Assembly (NCBI RefSeq): GCF_013314975.1
Contig: NZ_JABTYH010000003.1
Coordinates: 124,001-188,000, forward strand
DNA: 64,000 bases
Direction of reading: 5' to 3'
Source: Pseudarthrobacter oxydans
Lineage (GTDB): Bacteria; Actinomycetota; Actinomycetes; Actinomycetales; Micrococcaceae
Positions 1-7,683 of this stretch are shown in pieces; the stretch's first letter is position 1, and each line of letters opens with the position of its first letter. Position numbers and translations under genes: made by a program. Under the pieces are notes generated by a model. The model saw nothing but the letters and a program-made list of their open reading frames with translations, did not search any database and had not been told where the DNA came from.

Positions 1-48
1 GCCAGCGAGCACGACATCCTCGACGGCATCGCCCTGAGCATCGGCTGA
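1..48 (+). CDS. C-terminal end of an upstream gene (partial)
   Basis: The window opens inside a reading frame that ends in TGA at 46-48 and encodes a last segment ASEHDILDGIALSIG. Only 15 residues are visible, so the product cannot be named. Four bases separate its stop from the mycosin start, so the two are probably co-transcribed and translationally coupled. By context it may be the last component of a type VII (ESX-like) secretion locus, but this is inference. Confidence 0.5.
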   Translation, partial: ASEHDILDGIALSIG

Positions 49-52
49 CCGG

Positions 53-1450
53 ATGCACCCCGCCATTTCACGCACCGCCCGCCTGCCCCGCGCCGCAGCC
101 TCAGCTCTGCTGGTGCTGGTCCTTGCGGCGTCCTGTCTGGGCTTTGGCCTCTGCTCCGCCCCCGCCGCGCAGGCGGATGAGTGGCGGGACAAGCAGTACT
201 GGCTTGCCGAGTCCGGCATCACCAAGGCCTGGGAGGTTTCCAAGGGCGCGGGCGTCAAGGTGGCCGTCATCGACAGCGGTGTGGACGCGGAGCACCCGGA
301 CCTGAAAGGCGCAGTGGCCGGGGGCTATGACGCGTCCGGTTCGGGCCGGCCGGACGGGCAACAGGGAGTGGGCATCAAGCCGGAACACGGCACCCTCGTG
401 GCCACCATGCTGGCAGGACGCGGCCACCAGCCGGCCAGCCCCAGCCCGAGTCCCAGCGCCAGCCCCACGGCCGCCCCCGCCAACCCGGCGCCCGATGGCA
501 TCGTGGGTGTTGCCCCGGAAGCCCAGATCCTCTCCGTGTCCACCTGGCTGGGCTCAACCAACCCCTCGGGCAAGAGCGACCAGGACCAGATCCCCGAAGC
601 CGTCCGCTGGGCCGTGGACAACGGCGCCAGGGTCATCAACATCTCCCTGGGCAGCACCACTCCGCAGTGGCCGCAGAGCTGGGATGCGGCGTTCCTGTAC
701 GCGGAGCAGAAGGATGTGGTCATCGTTGCTGCCGCCGGAAACCGGGTGGGCGGCAATATCCAGGTGGGGGCTCCGGCCACCATCCCCGGCGTCCTCACCG
801 TTGCCGGGCTGGACCGCCAAGGTGCGGCAAGCGTCGACGCGTCCTCCCAGGGCATCAGCATCGGCGTGGCTGCGCCGGCAGAGAACCTGCTCGGCGGCCT
901 TCCCGGCGGTGGCTACGCCGAATGGGCAGGCACCTCCGGCAGCACTCCGATTGTCGCGGGCGTGGCTGCGCTCATCCGCTCCAAGTGGCCGTCCATGAGC
1001 GCGGAGCAGGTCATCAACCGCATTGTCTCAACGGCCAAGGATGCCGGCGCCCCCGGCAAGGACCCGCTGTACGGCTTTGGCGTGCTGAACGCCGAGGCAG
1101 CCCTGAAAGACACGGTCCCGGAGGCTGCCGGCAACCCGCTGGGTTCCATCGCCGAATGGATCCGGGTGCACCGCAGGGGGAACCTCGCCACTCCCGCCCC
1201 GCTGCCCACCACGGACGTCCCCAGCGCTGTTCCCACGCTGCCGGAAGCAACGGTGCCGGCAGCGGAGCCGCCGTCCCAGCGCGACAGCGCCATTGGCGCC
1301 TCCGTGGTCATCGGTTTTGGTGTGCTCTTCGTCGCCATCGTCGGGGCGGCAGCAGTCCAGCTGCGGCGGGCCGCCAGGAACCCTGCGCTGCCCGGGGAGG
1401 ACGCAGATACCGGTGCCACAGAGGCGGTGGAAACCGGCCCCAAAACCTAG
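53..1450 (+). CDS. mycP: type VII secretion-associated serine protease, mycosin-like (S8 subtilase)
   Basis: Membrane-anchored extracellular subtilase of the mycosin family, which accompanies ESX/type VII secretion systems. Seen: signal peptide (residues about 12-41, ending AQA); Asp74 in AVIDSGVD; His112 in EHGTLVATML; the oxyanion Asn230 in AAAGN; Ser295 in GTSGSTPIVAG; a Pro/Ala/Thr linker (about 385-410); one C-terminal membrane helix (about 413-436) and a short cytoplasmic tail, as in MycP proteins. A low-complexity Ser-Pro insert (about residues 127-147) follows the catalytic His. It starts 4 bases after the previous stop, so it is probably the last gene of a secretion operon lying to the left. 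Which ESX subtype it serves cannot be told from here. Confidence 0.88.
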   Translation: MHPAISRTARLPRAAASALLVLVLAASCLGFGLCSAPAAQADEWRDKQYWLAESGITKAWEVSKGAGVKVAVIDSGVDAEHPDLKGAVAGGYDASGSGRPDGQQGVGIKPEHGTLVATMLAGRGHQPASPSPSPSASPTAAPANPAPDGIVGVAPEAQILSVSTWLGSTNPSGKSDQDQIPEAVRWAVDNGARVINISLGSTTPQWPQSWDAAFLYAEQKDVVIVAAAGNRVGGNIQVGAPATIPGVLTVAGLDRQGAASVDASSQGISIGVAAPAENLLGGLPGGGYAEWAGTSGSTPIVAGVAALIRSKWPSMSAEQVINRIVSTAKDAGAPGKDPLYGFGVLNAEAALKDTVPEAAGNPLGSIAEWIRVHRRGNLATPAPLPTTDVPSAVPTLPEATVPAAEPPSQRDSAIGASVVIGFGVLFVAIVGAAAVQLRRAARNPALPGEDADTGATEAVETGPKT

Positions 1451-1472
1451 GCTGCGGGCGTCCCAACCAGTT

Positions 1473-1488
1473 AGTGAAGATTTTCACA
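1473..1488. promoter_or_regulatory. CRP/GlxR-like palindrome before ndh
   Basis: AGTGA-N6-TCACA matches the CRP/GlxR consensus TGTGA-N6-TCACA at 9 of 10 positions. It is centred about 29 bases upstream of the predicted transcript start, overlapping the -35 region, which would fit repression. The site is seen; the regulator is inferred. Confidence 0.5.
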
Positions 1489-1496
1489 AACTGTTG

Positions 1497-1502
1497 TATC
1501 CT
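1497..1502 (+). promoter_or_regulatory. -10 box of leaderless ndh
   Basis: TATCCT lies 7 bases before the ndh ATG with no Shine-Dalgarno sequence, implying that transcription starts at or next to the start codon. Confidence 0.5.
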
Positions 1503-1509
1503 TAAACCC

Positions 1510-2991
1510 ATGGCAACCACCCCAGAGCTCCAGGACCGTCCCAGGGTACTCGTCGTCGGCGGCGGGTACGTCGGCCTGTACGTAGCACTCAAACTGCAGA
1601 AGAAGATCGCGAACGCCGGTGGCATCGTCACCCTCGTGGATCCACTGCCCTACATGACGTACCAGCCCTTCCTCCCCGAGGTAGCAGGCGGCAACATCGA
1701 GGCCCGCCACGCCGTGGTATCCCACCGCCAGCACCTCAAGCAGACCGAACTGATCCAGGGCCGCGTCACCTCGATCGACCACGCCAACCGCACAGCCGTT
1801 GTGGCCCCCGCTGACGGCGGCGCACACTTCGAGGTTCCCTACTTTGACGTCGTGATGGCTGCAGGTGCCATCACCCGCACCTTCCCCATCAAGGGGCTTG
1901 CGGACAAGGGCATTGGCCTGAAGACCATCGAGGAAGCCGTTGCGCTGCGCAACAAGGTCCTCGAGCGCATCGAGGTCGCCTCCACCATGACCGACCCGGC
2001 TGCCCGTGCACGTGCCCTGACCTTCGTGGTGGTGGGCGGCGGCTTCGCCGGCATCGAGTGCATCACCGAAATGGAAGACCTTGCCCGGGCCGCCGTCCGG
2101 AACAACCCGCGCATCAAGCAGGAGGAAGTCCGCTTCGTCCTGGTCGAGGCCATGGGCCGGATCATGCCGGAAGTCACCGCAAAGCAGGCGGAATGGGTTG
2201 TGGAGCACCTCCGCAGCCGCGGCATTGAGGTCCTCCTCAATACGTCCCTGGACAACGCCGAGGGCAGCCTGAAGCTCATCAACCTTCCGGACAAGACCCC
2301 CGCGCAGGAGTTCGAAACGGACACCCTCGTGTGGACCGCCGGCGTGCAGGCCAACCCCATGGTCCGCTCCACCGACTTCCCGCTGGAGCCCCGCGGCCGC
2401 GTCCGCGTCCTGCCGGACCTCCGGGTTGCCGGCGACGAAGGCATCATCGACAACGCCTGGGCAGCCGGCGACGTCGCCGCGGTTCCCGACCTGACCGGCA
2501 AGGGCCTCCCGGACGGGACCTGCGTCCCCAACGCCCAGCACGCGCTCCGCCAGGCCAAGCGCCTCGCCAAGAACCTGTGGGCCTCCCGCTGGGACAAGCC
2601 GCTGAAGGATTACAAGCACAAGAACCTGGGCGCAGTGGCCGGCTTCGGCCAGTGGAAGGGCGTTGCCAACATCAACCTGGTGGGCAGCATCGGCCTCAAG
2701 GGTGCACTCGCCTGGCTGGCACACCGCGGCTACCACGGCATGGCGATGCCCACCTTCGAGCGCAAGTTCCGCGTGATCTTCAACTGGATCATCAGCTTCT
2801 TCACCGGCCGCGACACCACGCAGCTGATGGACCTGGACAACCCGCGCGGCGCGTTCGTCGCGGCAGCCACCCCGGCCCCCAAGCCGGCTGCCGCTCCGGC
2901 GCCGGCCCCCGCGGGCAGCGGTTCCGGTTCCTCGGCGGTCTCCCCGGCCGCTGCCGAGGCCAAGGAAACGGTCTCGGCGAAGGCCAAGTAA
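1510..2991 (+). CDS. ndh: type II NADH dehydrogenase (NAD(P)/FAD-dependent oxidoreductase)
   Basis: Single-subunit NADH:menaquinone oxidoreductase of the inner membrane face; it passes electrons from NADH to the quinone pool without pumping protons. Seen: N-terminal FAD Rossmann motif GGGYVG (residues 17-22), a second nucleotide-binding motif VVVGGGFAG about residue 175, and the FAD-binding region WAAGDVAAVPD about residue 320. The C-terminal region with hydrophobic and basic residues probably docks to the membrane. A 35-residue Ala/Pro-rich tail ends the protein. 493 aa is slightly longer than usual because of that tail. The start is set by the leaderless promoter. A CRP-like site overlaps the promoter. 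Confidence 0.93.
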   Translation: MATTPELQDRPRVLVVGGGYVGLYVALKLQKKIANAGGIVTLVDPLPYMTYQPFLPEVAGGNIEARHAVVSHRQHLKQTELIQGRVTSIDHANRTAVVAPADGGAHFEVPYFDVVMAAGAITRTFPIKGLADKGIGLKTIEEAVALRNKVLERIEVASTMTDPAARARALTFVVVGGGFAGIECITEMEDLARAAVRNNPRIKQEEVRFVLVEAMGRIMPEVTAKQAEWVVEHLRSRGIEVLLNTSLDNAEGSLKLINLPDKTPAQEFETDTLVWTAGVQANPMVRSTDFPLEPRGRVRVLPDLRVAGDEGIIDNAWAAGDVAAVPDLTGKGLPDGTCVPNAQHALRQAKRLAKNLWASRWDKPLKDYKHKNLGAVAGFGQWKGVANINLVGSIGLKGALAWLAHRGYHGMAMPTFERKFRVIFNWIISFFTGRDTTQLMDLDNPRGAFVAAATPAPKPAAAPAPAPAGSGSGSSAVSPAAAEAKETVSAKAK

Positions 2992-3023
2992 AGGGCTGTA
3001 CGCCCCCTGCGCTGCAATTGACG

Positions 3024-3057
3024 ACGGCGGCTGTCCCCTGTGCGGGGCAGCCGCCGT
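3024..3057 (+). terminator. hairpin after ndh
   Basis: Arms ACGGCGGCTG and CAGCCGCCGT (10 bp) enclose a further CCCC/GGGG stem, 33 bases after the ndh stop. There is no U-tract, so intrinsic termination is uncertain. Confidence 0.45.
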
Positions 3058-3135
3058 TGGCGTCCCCCGGACGCGTGCGTCTCCACCAAGTGCATCCCGC
3101 CGCGGCGCTGCCCGCCAACGCCGGTTGCGGCCTTC

Positions 3136-3141
3136 TAGACT
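3136..3141 (+). promoter_or_regulatory. -10 box of leaderless ACT-GNAT gene
   Basis: TAGACT is followed by six bases and then the ATG at 3148; there is no Shine-Dalgarno sequence. Confidence 0.5.
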
Positions 3142-3147
3142 GGCACC

Positions 3148-4092
3148 ATGACTGGCGAAAAAGACCTTGAGGCGCTGCTGGCCGCGATGCATCCGGTGCA
3201 GCGGGGCGGCGAATATGTCTATGCCGTCTGGCCGGAGGGAAGGCCGCTGGTGCCGGGCGTCGAGGCAGCGGTCCGCGAGGCCGAGGGCCTGACGGTGGTG
3301 TTGCCCCGGGCGGTGGCTGACAGGGAAGGCCTTGGCTACGACTTCGTGGGCGCCTGGATCACCCTGGAGGTCCACTCCGCGCTGGAGGCGGTAGGCCTGA
3401 CGGCCGCCGTCAGCAAGGCGCTTGCCGAGGCCAGGATCAGCTGCAACGTGCTCGCCGGCTTCCACCACGACCATCTGCTGGTTCCGGTCGCTGACGCGCC
3501 ACGGGCCCTGGAGGTCCTGGCCGGGCTGTCCGCAGGCAGCAGGCAGGTGCCACGGCCCGAGTTGCTGGTGCGCAGCGAGGCGCCCGAGGACCGCGCGGCC
3601 ATCCTGGCCCTGACGGCCGACGCCTTCGCGGTCTCCCCGGCCACCGGCCTGAAGGCGGAGGGCGAACCTGTGGAGGTGAGAGTGCTCCGAGGCCTCTTCG
3701 AGTCCAAGGAGTACCTGCCCGAATTCAGCCTGGTGGCCGTCCTGGACGGCGAAGTGGTGGGCCACGTCATCAGTACCCGTGGCTGGGTGGGCGACCATGG
3801 GCTGCTGGGCCTGGGTCCCCTCGCCGTCACGCCCAGGCACCAGCGGCACGGTGTCGGGTCGGCGCTTATGAAGGAGACCATCCATCGGGCGAACGCGGCG
3901 GGGGAGAGCGGCATTGCCCTTATGGGCAGCCCCGAGTATTACTCGCGTTTTGGTTTTGTGCCTGCCACTTCGCTGGGGGTTCTTCCGCCTGACGAGGCGT
4001 GCGGCGACTACTTCCAGCTGCTGCCCCTGGCGCTCTGGCCCGGCGGCGTCCACGGCACCTTCCGGTATGCCGAACCCTTCGCACTCACCTGA
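3148..4092 (+). CDS. ACT-domain/GNAT N-acetyltransferase fusion
   Basis: Two-domain protein of 314 aa. Residues about 1-135 resemble the small ACT-domain proteins of the DUF2241/ACT_7 type (GEYVYAVWPEG, then FVGAWITLEVHSALEAVG and ISCNVLAGFHHDHLLVP). Residues about 140-314 are a GNAT acetyltransferase with the acetyl-CoA loop HQRHGVGSALM and the C-terminal motif GSPEYYSRFGFVPA seen in YhbS/EIS-like enzymes. The acetylated substrate is unknown. An N-terminal ligand-sensing domain would be a plausible regulator of the acetyltransferase. It is a monocistronic, leaderless gene between ndh and a tRNA. Confidence 0.8.
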   Translation: MTGEKDLEALLAAMHPVQRGGEYVYAVWPEGRPLVPGVEAAVREAEGLTVVLPRAVADREGLGYDFVGAWITLEVHSALEAVGLTAAVSKALAEARISCNVLAGFHHDHLLVPVADAPRALEVLAGLSAGSRQVPRPELLVRSEAPEDRAAILALTADAFAVSPATGLKAEGEPVEVRVLRGLFESKEYLPEFSLVAVLDGEVVGHVISTRGWVGDHGLLGLGPLAVTPRHQRHGVGSALMKETIHRANAAGESGIALMGSPEYYSRFGFVPATSLGVLPPDEACGDYFQLLPLALWPGGVHGTFRYAEPFALT

Positions 4093-4112
4093 CGGGATAC
4101 CATTGACCGGGC

Positions 4113-4186
4113 GCCCCAGTAGCCCAATTGGCAGAGGCAGCGGACTTAAAATCCGCGTGTTGTGGGTTCGAGTCCCACCTGGGGTA
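4113..4186 (+). tRNA. tRNA-Leu, anticodon UAA (short variable loop)
   Basis: 74-base cloverleaf read by eye: acceptor GCCCCAG/CTGGGGT (first pair G-U); a 3-bp D stem (4122-4124/4136-4138); anticodon stem GCGGA/TCCGC with loop CTTAAAA giving anticodon UAA (4147-4149); variable loop of only 5 bases (4157-4161); T stem GTGGG/CCCAC with loop TTCGAGT; discriminator A; no encoded CCA. The anticodon and A73 say leucine, decoding the rare UUA codon. Normal bacterial tRNA-Leu has a long variable arm, which is missing here. The gene lies immediately upstream of livJ, whose third codon is UUA. Confidence 0.88.
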
Positions 4187-4215
4187 CGCAGCAGCTTAAA
4201 GCAAGGCCAGGAACG

Positions 4216-4242
4216 GAAGCCGTCCGCACAGCGGGCGGCTTC
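4216..4242 (+). terminator. terminator of tRNA-Leu
   Basis: A 10-bp stem GAAGCCGTCC/GGGCGGCTTC (one G-U pair) is followed by TTCCATTT, 30 bases after the tRNA. Confidence 0.6.
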
Positions 4243-4281
4243 TTCCATTTAATTCCACATATGCAACTACTGTTATAAGGA

Positions 4282-4297
4282 TGTGACCTCAGTCACT
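4282..4297. promoter_or_regulatory. CRP/GlxR-like palindrome before livJ
   Basis: TGTGA-N6-TCACT matches the CRP/GlxR consensus at 9 of 10 positions. A -10-like TATAAG at 4275-4280 would place the transcript start inside this site, a repressing position. A near-identical site stands before livH. Confidence 0.55.
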
Positions 4298-4331
4298 TAT
4301 CTTCGGCTCCGATTTGCATTAGCTTGAAGCT

Positions 4332-4353
4332 AAATCAGGAACACCTGATTTTT
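4332..4353 (+). promoter_or_regulatory. terminator-like hairpin in the livJ leader
   Basis: AAATCAGG-AACA-CCTGATTT followed by TT forms an 8-bp stem with a short T-run about 45 bases before the livJ start. It partly overlaps an odd palindrome, TTAGCTT-G-AAGCTAA (4319-4333). This could be an attenuator or only a stable leader element. Confidence 0.4.
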
Positions 4354-4396
4354 CGTGTCAAAGGCCGTTCGCACCTTTAGATCGAGGAGCTCGTAA

Positions 4397-5752
4397 ATGA
4401 CTTTATTCCCCCAGGCGGGAACCCGTGTTGCCAAGCTGACAGCGCTTGGCATCGGCGTCGCCTTTATGGCAACGGCTTGCGGCGGTTCGTCCACACCCAC
4501 GGCAACCGAATCCTCTGCCACCGCAGAAGCGGCAGGAATTGCCTGCCCCGCAACCGAGGGCAGTGGAGGCGCTGCCGCCAGCCAGCCTGCGGAGACCCCC
4601 TCGGTGCCGCCGTCAACCGGCTCTACTGAAACCCCGCTGCGGATTGGTTCGCTCCTTCCCACCACCGGTTCGCTGGCGTTCCTCGGCCCGCCCGAAATCG
4701 CCGGCGTCAACCTTGGCATCGACGAAGTCAACAAGGCAGGCGGCGTCCTGGGCAAGCCGGTCGAAGTGATCCACCGCGACTCCGGTGACACCAAGACGGA
4801 CATCGCCACCCAGTCCACGTCCGCGTTGCTGGGCCAGGGCGTCAGCGCCATCATCGGTGCGGCGTCCTCAGGTGTATCCAAGACGGTCATCAACCAGATC
4901 ACCGGCGCCGGCGTCATCCAGTTCTCGCCCGCCAACACCTCCCCGGACTTCACCACCTGGGATGACAAGGGCCTGTACTGGCGTACCGCACCCTCAGACG
5001 TCCTGCAGGGCAAGGTGCTCGGCAACTACATGGCCACCTGCGGCGCGCAGACCGTGGGCATGATCGTCCTGAATGACGCGTACGGCACGGGTCTGGCATC
5101 CAACATCAAGTCGGCTTTCGAGGCGGCAGGCGGCCAGGTTGTGGCGGAGGAACTCTTCAACGAGGGCGACACCCAGTTCAGCAGCCAGGTGGACAAGATC
5201 ATTGCGGCCAAGCCGGATGCCATTGCCCTGATCACCTTTGACCAGGCCAAGAGCATTGTCCCGCTGATGACCGGCAAGGGCGTCAAGGCCACCCAGATGT
5301 TCCTGGTGGACGGCAACACCTCCGACTACAGCAAGGACTTCCAGCCGGGCACCCTGAAGGGCGCACGGGGCACCATCCCGGGCACGTTCGCCCAGGAGGA
5401 CTTCAAGAAGAAGCTGCTGGCCATCGACCCGGCCCTCAAGGACTACAGCTACGCCGGCGAGTCCTACGACGCCGTGAACCTCATCGCGCTGGCCGCAGAG
5501 GCGGCACAGAGCACCAAGGGCGTGGACATCGCGGCCAAGCTCAAGGAAGTCTCTGAGGGCGGTGAGAAGTGCACGTCCTACGCTGCCTGCGTCACGCTGA
5601 TCAGGGAAGGCAAGGATGCGGACTACGACGGCCAGTCCGGCCCCGTGACCTTCTCCGAGGCCGGTGACCCGACCGAGGCTTACATCGGCATCTACGAGTA
5701 CCAGGATGACAACAAGTACACCGCTGTGAAGGAAGAGTTCGGCAAGCTGTAA
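4397..5752 (+). CDS. livJ: branched-chain amino acid-type ABC transporter substrate-binding lipoprotein
   Basis: Periplasmic-binding-protein class I (Leu/Ile/Val-binding) lipoprotein that captures substrate outside the membrane for the LivHMGF transporter encoded convergently downstream. Seen: lipoprotein signal with lipobox ATAC (Cys28), a Ser/Thr/Ala-rich linker (about 30-75), then the binding fold starting RIGSLLPTTGSLAFLG and containing the signature AIIGAASSGVSKTV. Shine-Dalgarno GAGGAG (4383-4388) supports the start. The third codon is the rare UUA. Substrate identity (branched-chain amino acid, urea or other) cannot be fixed from sequence. Its leader has a CRP-like site and hairpins. 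Confidence 0.88.
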   Translation: MTLFPQAGTRVAKLTALGIGVAFMATACGGSSTPTATESSATAEAAGIACPATEGSGGAAASQPAETPSVPPSTGSTETPLRIGSLLPTTGSLAFLGPPEIAGVNLGIDEVNKAGGVLGKPVEVIHRDSGDTKTDIATQSTSALLGQGVSAIIGAASSGVSKTVINQITGAGVIQFSPANTSPDFTTWDDKGLYWRTAPSDVLQGKVLGNYMATCGAQTVGMIVLNDAYGTGLASNIKSAFEAAGGQVVAEELFNEGDTQFSSQVDKIIAAKPDAIALITFDQAKSIVPLMTGKGVKATQMFLVDGNTSDYSKDFQPGTLKGARGTIPGTFAQEDFKKKLLAIDPALKDYSYAGESYDAVNLIALAAEAAQSTKGVDIAAKLKEVSEGGEKCTSYAACVTLIREGKDADYDGQSGPVTFSEAGDPTEAYIGIYEYQDDNKYTAVKEEFGKL

Positions 5753-5764
5753 GCGCCGTACCTG

Positions 5765-5812
5765 AAACACAAGGAAGCCCCCGTCCAGCCGGACGGGGGC
5801 TTCCTTGTGTTT
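5765..5812. terminator. bidirectional terminator between livJ and livF
   Basis: A perfect long stem, AAACACAAGGAAGCCCCCGT with its complement around loop CCAGCC, has an A-run at the left end and a T-run at the right, so it serves both convergent liv units. Confidence 0.85.
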
Positions 5813-5821
5813 GCCCTGGCC

Positions 5822-6595
5822 TTACTCGACGGTGTCCGCCAAGGTACCCAGGTAAAGCTGGATGACCTTGGGGTCCTTCATCAGCTCACGGCCCGTGCCG
5901 GTGTACGCGTCCCGTCCCTGGTCCAGGACGTAGGCGCGGTCACAGATTTGCAGGCAGCGCCGGGCGTTCTGCTCCACCATGATCACGGAGACGCCCGCAC
6001 GGTTGATCTCGTGGACGCGCAGGAAGGTCTCATCCTGCTTGACGGGGGAGAGGCCTGCGGACGGCTCGTCGAGGAGCAGCACGGCAGGATCCATCATGAG
6101 AGCCCGGCCCATGGCCACCATCTGGCGCTCGCCGCCGGAGAGCGAGCCGGCGCGCTGCGCGCGCCGCTTGCCCAGCTCCGGGAACAGGCCGGCTACGAAG
6201 TCGAACCGTTCGGCAAAATCCTTGGGCCGCTGGAACATGCCCATCTGCAGGTTTTCCTCGATGGTCAGCGTGGCGAACACGTTGTTCGTCTGGGGTACAA
6301 ACCCCACACCCCGGGACACCAGCTTGTTCGCTTTCAGTCCGGTGATGTCCTGGCCGCGGACCACCACCGTCCCGGAATGGACTTTGACCAAACCGAACAT
6401 TGCCTTCAGGAGGGTCGACTTACCGGCACCGTTGGGGCCGATAATACCGATCAGCTCGCCCTTGCGGGCTTCGATGCTGCAGCCATTGAGGATGTTCACT
6501 CCCGGCAGGTAGCCCGCCACGAGATCGGTAACCTTGACCACCGAGTCACCGTCGGTGACTGGATGTGCGGCCGCTGCCGCGCTGGTGCTGCTCAT
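5822..6595 (-). CDS. livF: ABC transporter ATP-binding protein, LivF-type
   Basis: Cytoplasmic ATPase subunit of the branched-chain amino acid-type ABC importer. Seen: Walker A GPNGAGKS (residues 53-60), signature LSGGERQM, Walker B AVLLLDEPSAGL followed by the HAAT-family SVIMVEQNA segment. 257 aa is slightly above the usual LivF length because of a short N-terminal extension. Its ATG overlaps the livG stop as ATGA, so translation is coupled. It is the last gene of livHMGF. Confidence 0.93.
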   Translation of the reverse strand: MSSTSAAAAAHPVTDGDSVVKVTDLVAGYLPGVNILNGCSIEARKGELIGIIGPNGAGKSTLLKAMFGLVKVHSGTVVVRGQDITGLKANKLVSRGVGFVPQTNNVFATLTIEENLQMGMFQRPKDFAERFDFVAGLFPELGKRRAQRAGSLSGGERQMVAMGRALMMDPAVLLLDEPSAGLSPVKQDETFLRVHEINRAGVSVIMVEQNARRCLQICDRAYVLDQGRDAYTGTGRELMKDPKVIQLYLGTLADTVE

Positions 6596-7683
6596 TGCCC
6601 GTCCTTCTCTGTGCTGCCTGTGTCCGTACTCCCATGGCGGCCGTGCGGGCTCCCGGCCTGATGCCGCCCCGTGCCCCGGCGATCCGGTTCCGCCTCTCCC
6701 GCCACAACGTCCAGCGAGATGATTCCGGCGTTCTCGGTTCCCACAATCGATTCCTCGTCCGCCACGAGCTCGGCAGCGAGCTCCTTCAGGCCCTCGGAGT
6801 CTCCCAGGTCGACGTCGTGGTGGGCGCCGAGGTAGGCGTCGATGACCGCAGGGTTCTTCATGACCTCGCCCGGCGGGCCTTCCGCCACCACCTTGCCTTC
6901 AGCCATCACCACCACCCAGTCGGCGATATGCCGGACCATGTGCATGTCGTGCTCGACGAACAGCACCGTCATGCCCTCGGCCTTAAGGTTCTTGATGTGG
7001 TCCAGGAGGGACTGGGTCAACGCGGGGTTGACGCCTGCCATGGGTTCATCCAGCATGACCAGTTTGGGCCGGACCATCAGGGACCGGGCCATCTCCAGGA
7101 GCTTGCGCTGGCCTCCCGAGAGGGACGCCGCATAGTCGTCCTTTTTGGCGTCGAGCTTGAACTTTTCCAGCAGGACGTTGGCCTCGTCGGTGATCTGTTT
7201 TTCCCGGCCGCCCCACATGCCCTTGAAGAGCGCCTTGGACAGCCGCTCGCCAGGCTGGTTTGCAGCGCCGAGGCGCATGTTTTCCATGACGGTCAGCTTG
7301 CCCATGACCTTGGTGAGCTGGAAGGTGCGCACCATACCCATCCGCGCCACCTTGTAGGGGGACACGCCTGCGAGGCTCTTGCCTTCGAACTGCCACTTGC
7401 CCGTGTTGGGTGTGTCAAAACCGGTCAGCAGGTTGAAGAGGGTGGTCTTCCCCGCGCCGTTGGGACCGATCAGTGCCGTGATTTTGTGCCGGGGGATCTC
7501 GAGGTACTCCACGTCGACGGCGTTGATGCCGCCGAAGCTGCGCGTCACGTTCTCCGCCACGACGATAGGGTCGCGCTTCTTGCAGCCGGGTGCTGCCTCG
7601 CCGGCTGCTATGGGCCGGGTGTCGGTCATGTAGTCCACGCCGGCCTCGCCGGAGGTTGCAGGTTCTTCGCTGTGCATGCTCAT
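6592..7683 (-). CDS. livG: ABC transporter ATP-binding protein, LivG-type
   Basis: Second ATPase of the same importer. Seen: Walker A GPNGAGKT about residue 73, signature LSGGQRKLLEM, Walker B LVMLDEPMAGVNP, and the LivG-specific VRTFQLTKVM segment. The C-terminal 65 residues after AYLGAHH are an extra, Asp/Glu- then Gly/His-rich tail not needed for the fold. The start at 7683 is chosen because its ATG overlaps the livM stop as ATGA; longer in-frame versions would run into livM. The 363-aa product is longer than typical LivG (about 255-300 aa) through both ends. Confidence 0.9.
   Translation of the reverse strand: MSMHSEEPATSGEAGVDYMTDTRPIAAGEAAPGCKKRDPIVVAENVTRSFGGINAVDVEYLEIPRHKITALIGPNGAGKTTLFNLLTGFDTPNTGKWQFEGKSLAGVSPYKVARMGMVRTFQLTKVMGKLTVMENMRLGAANQPGERLSKALFKGMWGGREKQITDEANVLLEKFKLDAKKDDYAASLSGGQRKLLEMARSLMVRPKLVMLDEPMAGVNPALTQSLLDHIKNLKAEGMTVLFVEHDMHMVRHIADWVVVMAEGKVVAEGPPGEVMKNPAVIDAYLGAHHDVDLGDSEGLKELAAELVADEESIVGTENAGIISLDVVAGEAEPDRRGTGRHQAGSPHGRHGSTDTGSTEKDGQ

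Noticed and set aside
1471..4248. A very long open frame on the minus strand across ndh and the ACT-GNAT gene
   Set aside because: It is antisense to two clear genes and the tRNA, shows no family motif, and reflects the stop-poor antisense frame of GC-rich DNA. The same applies to long antisense frames over sahH/L,D-transpeptidase, LCP/purE and pmt.
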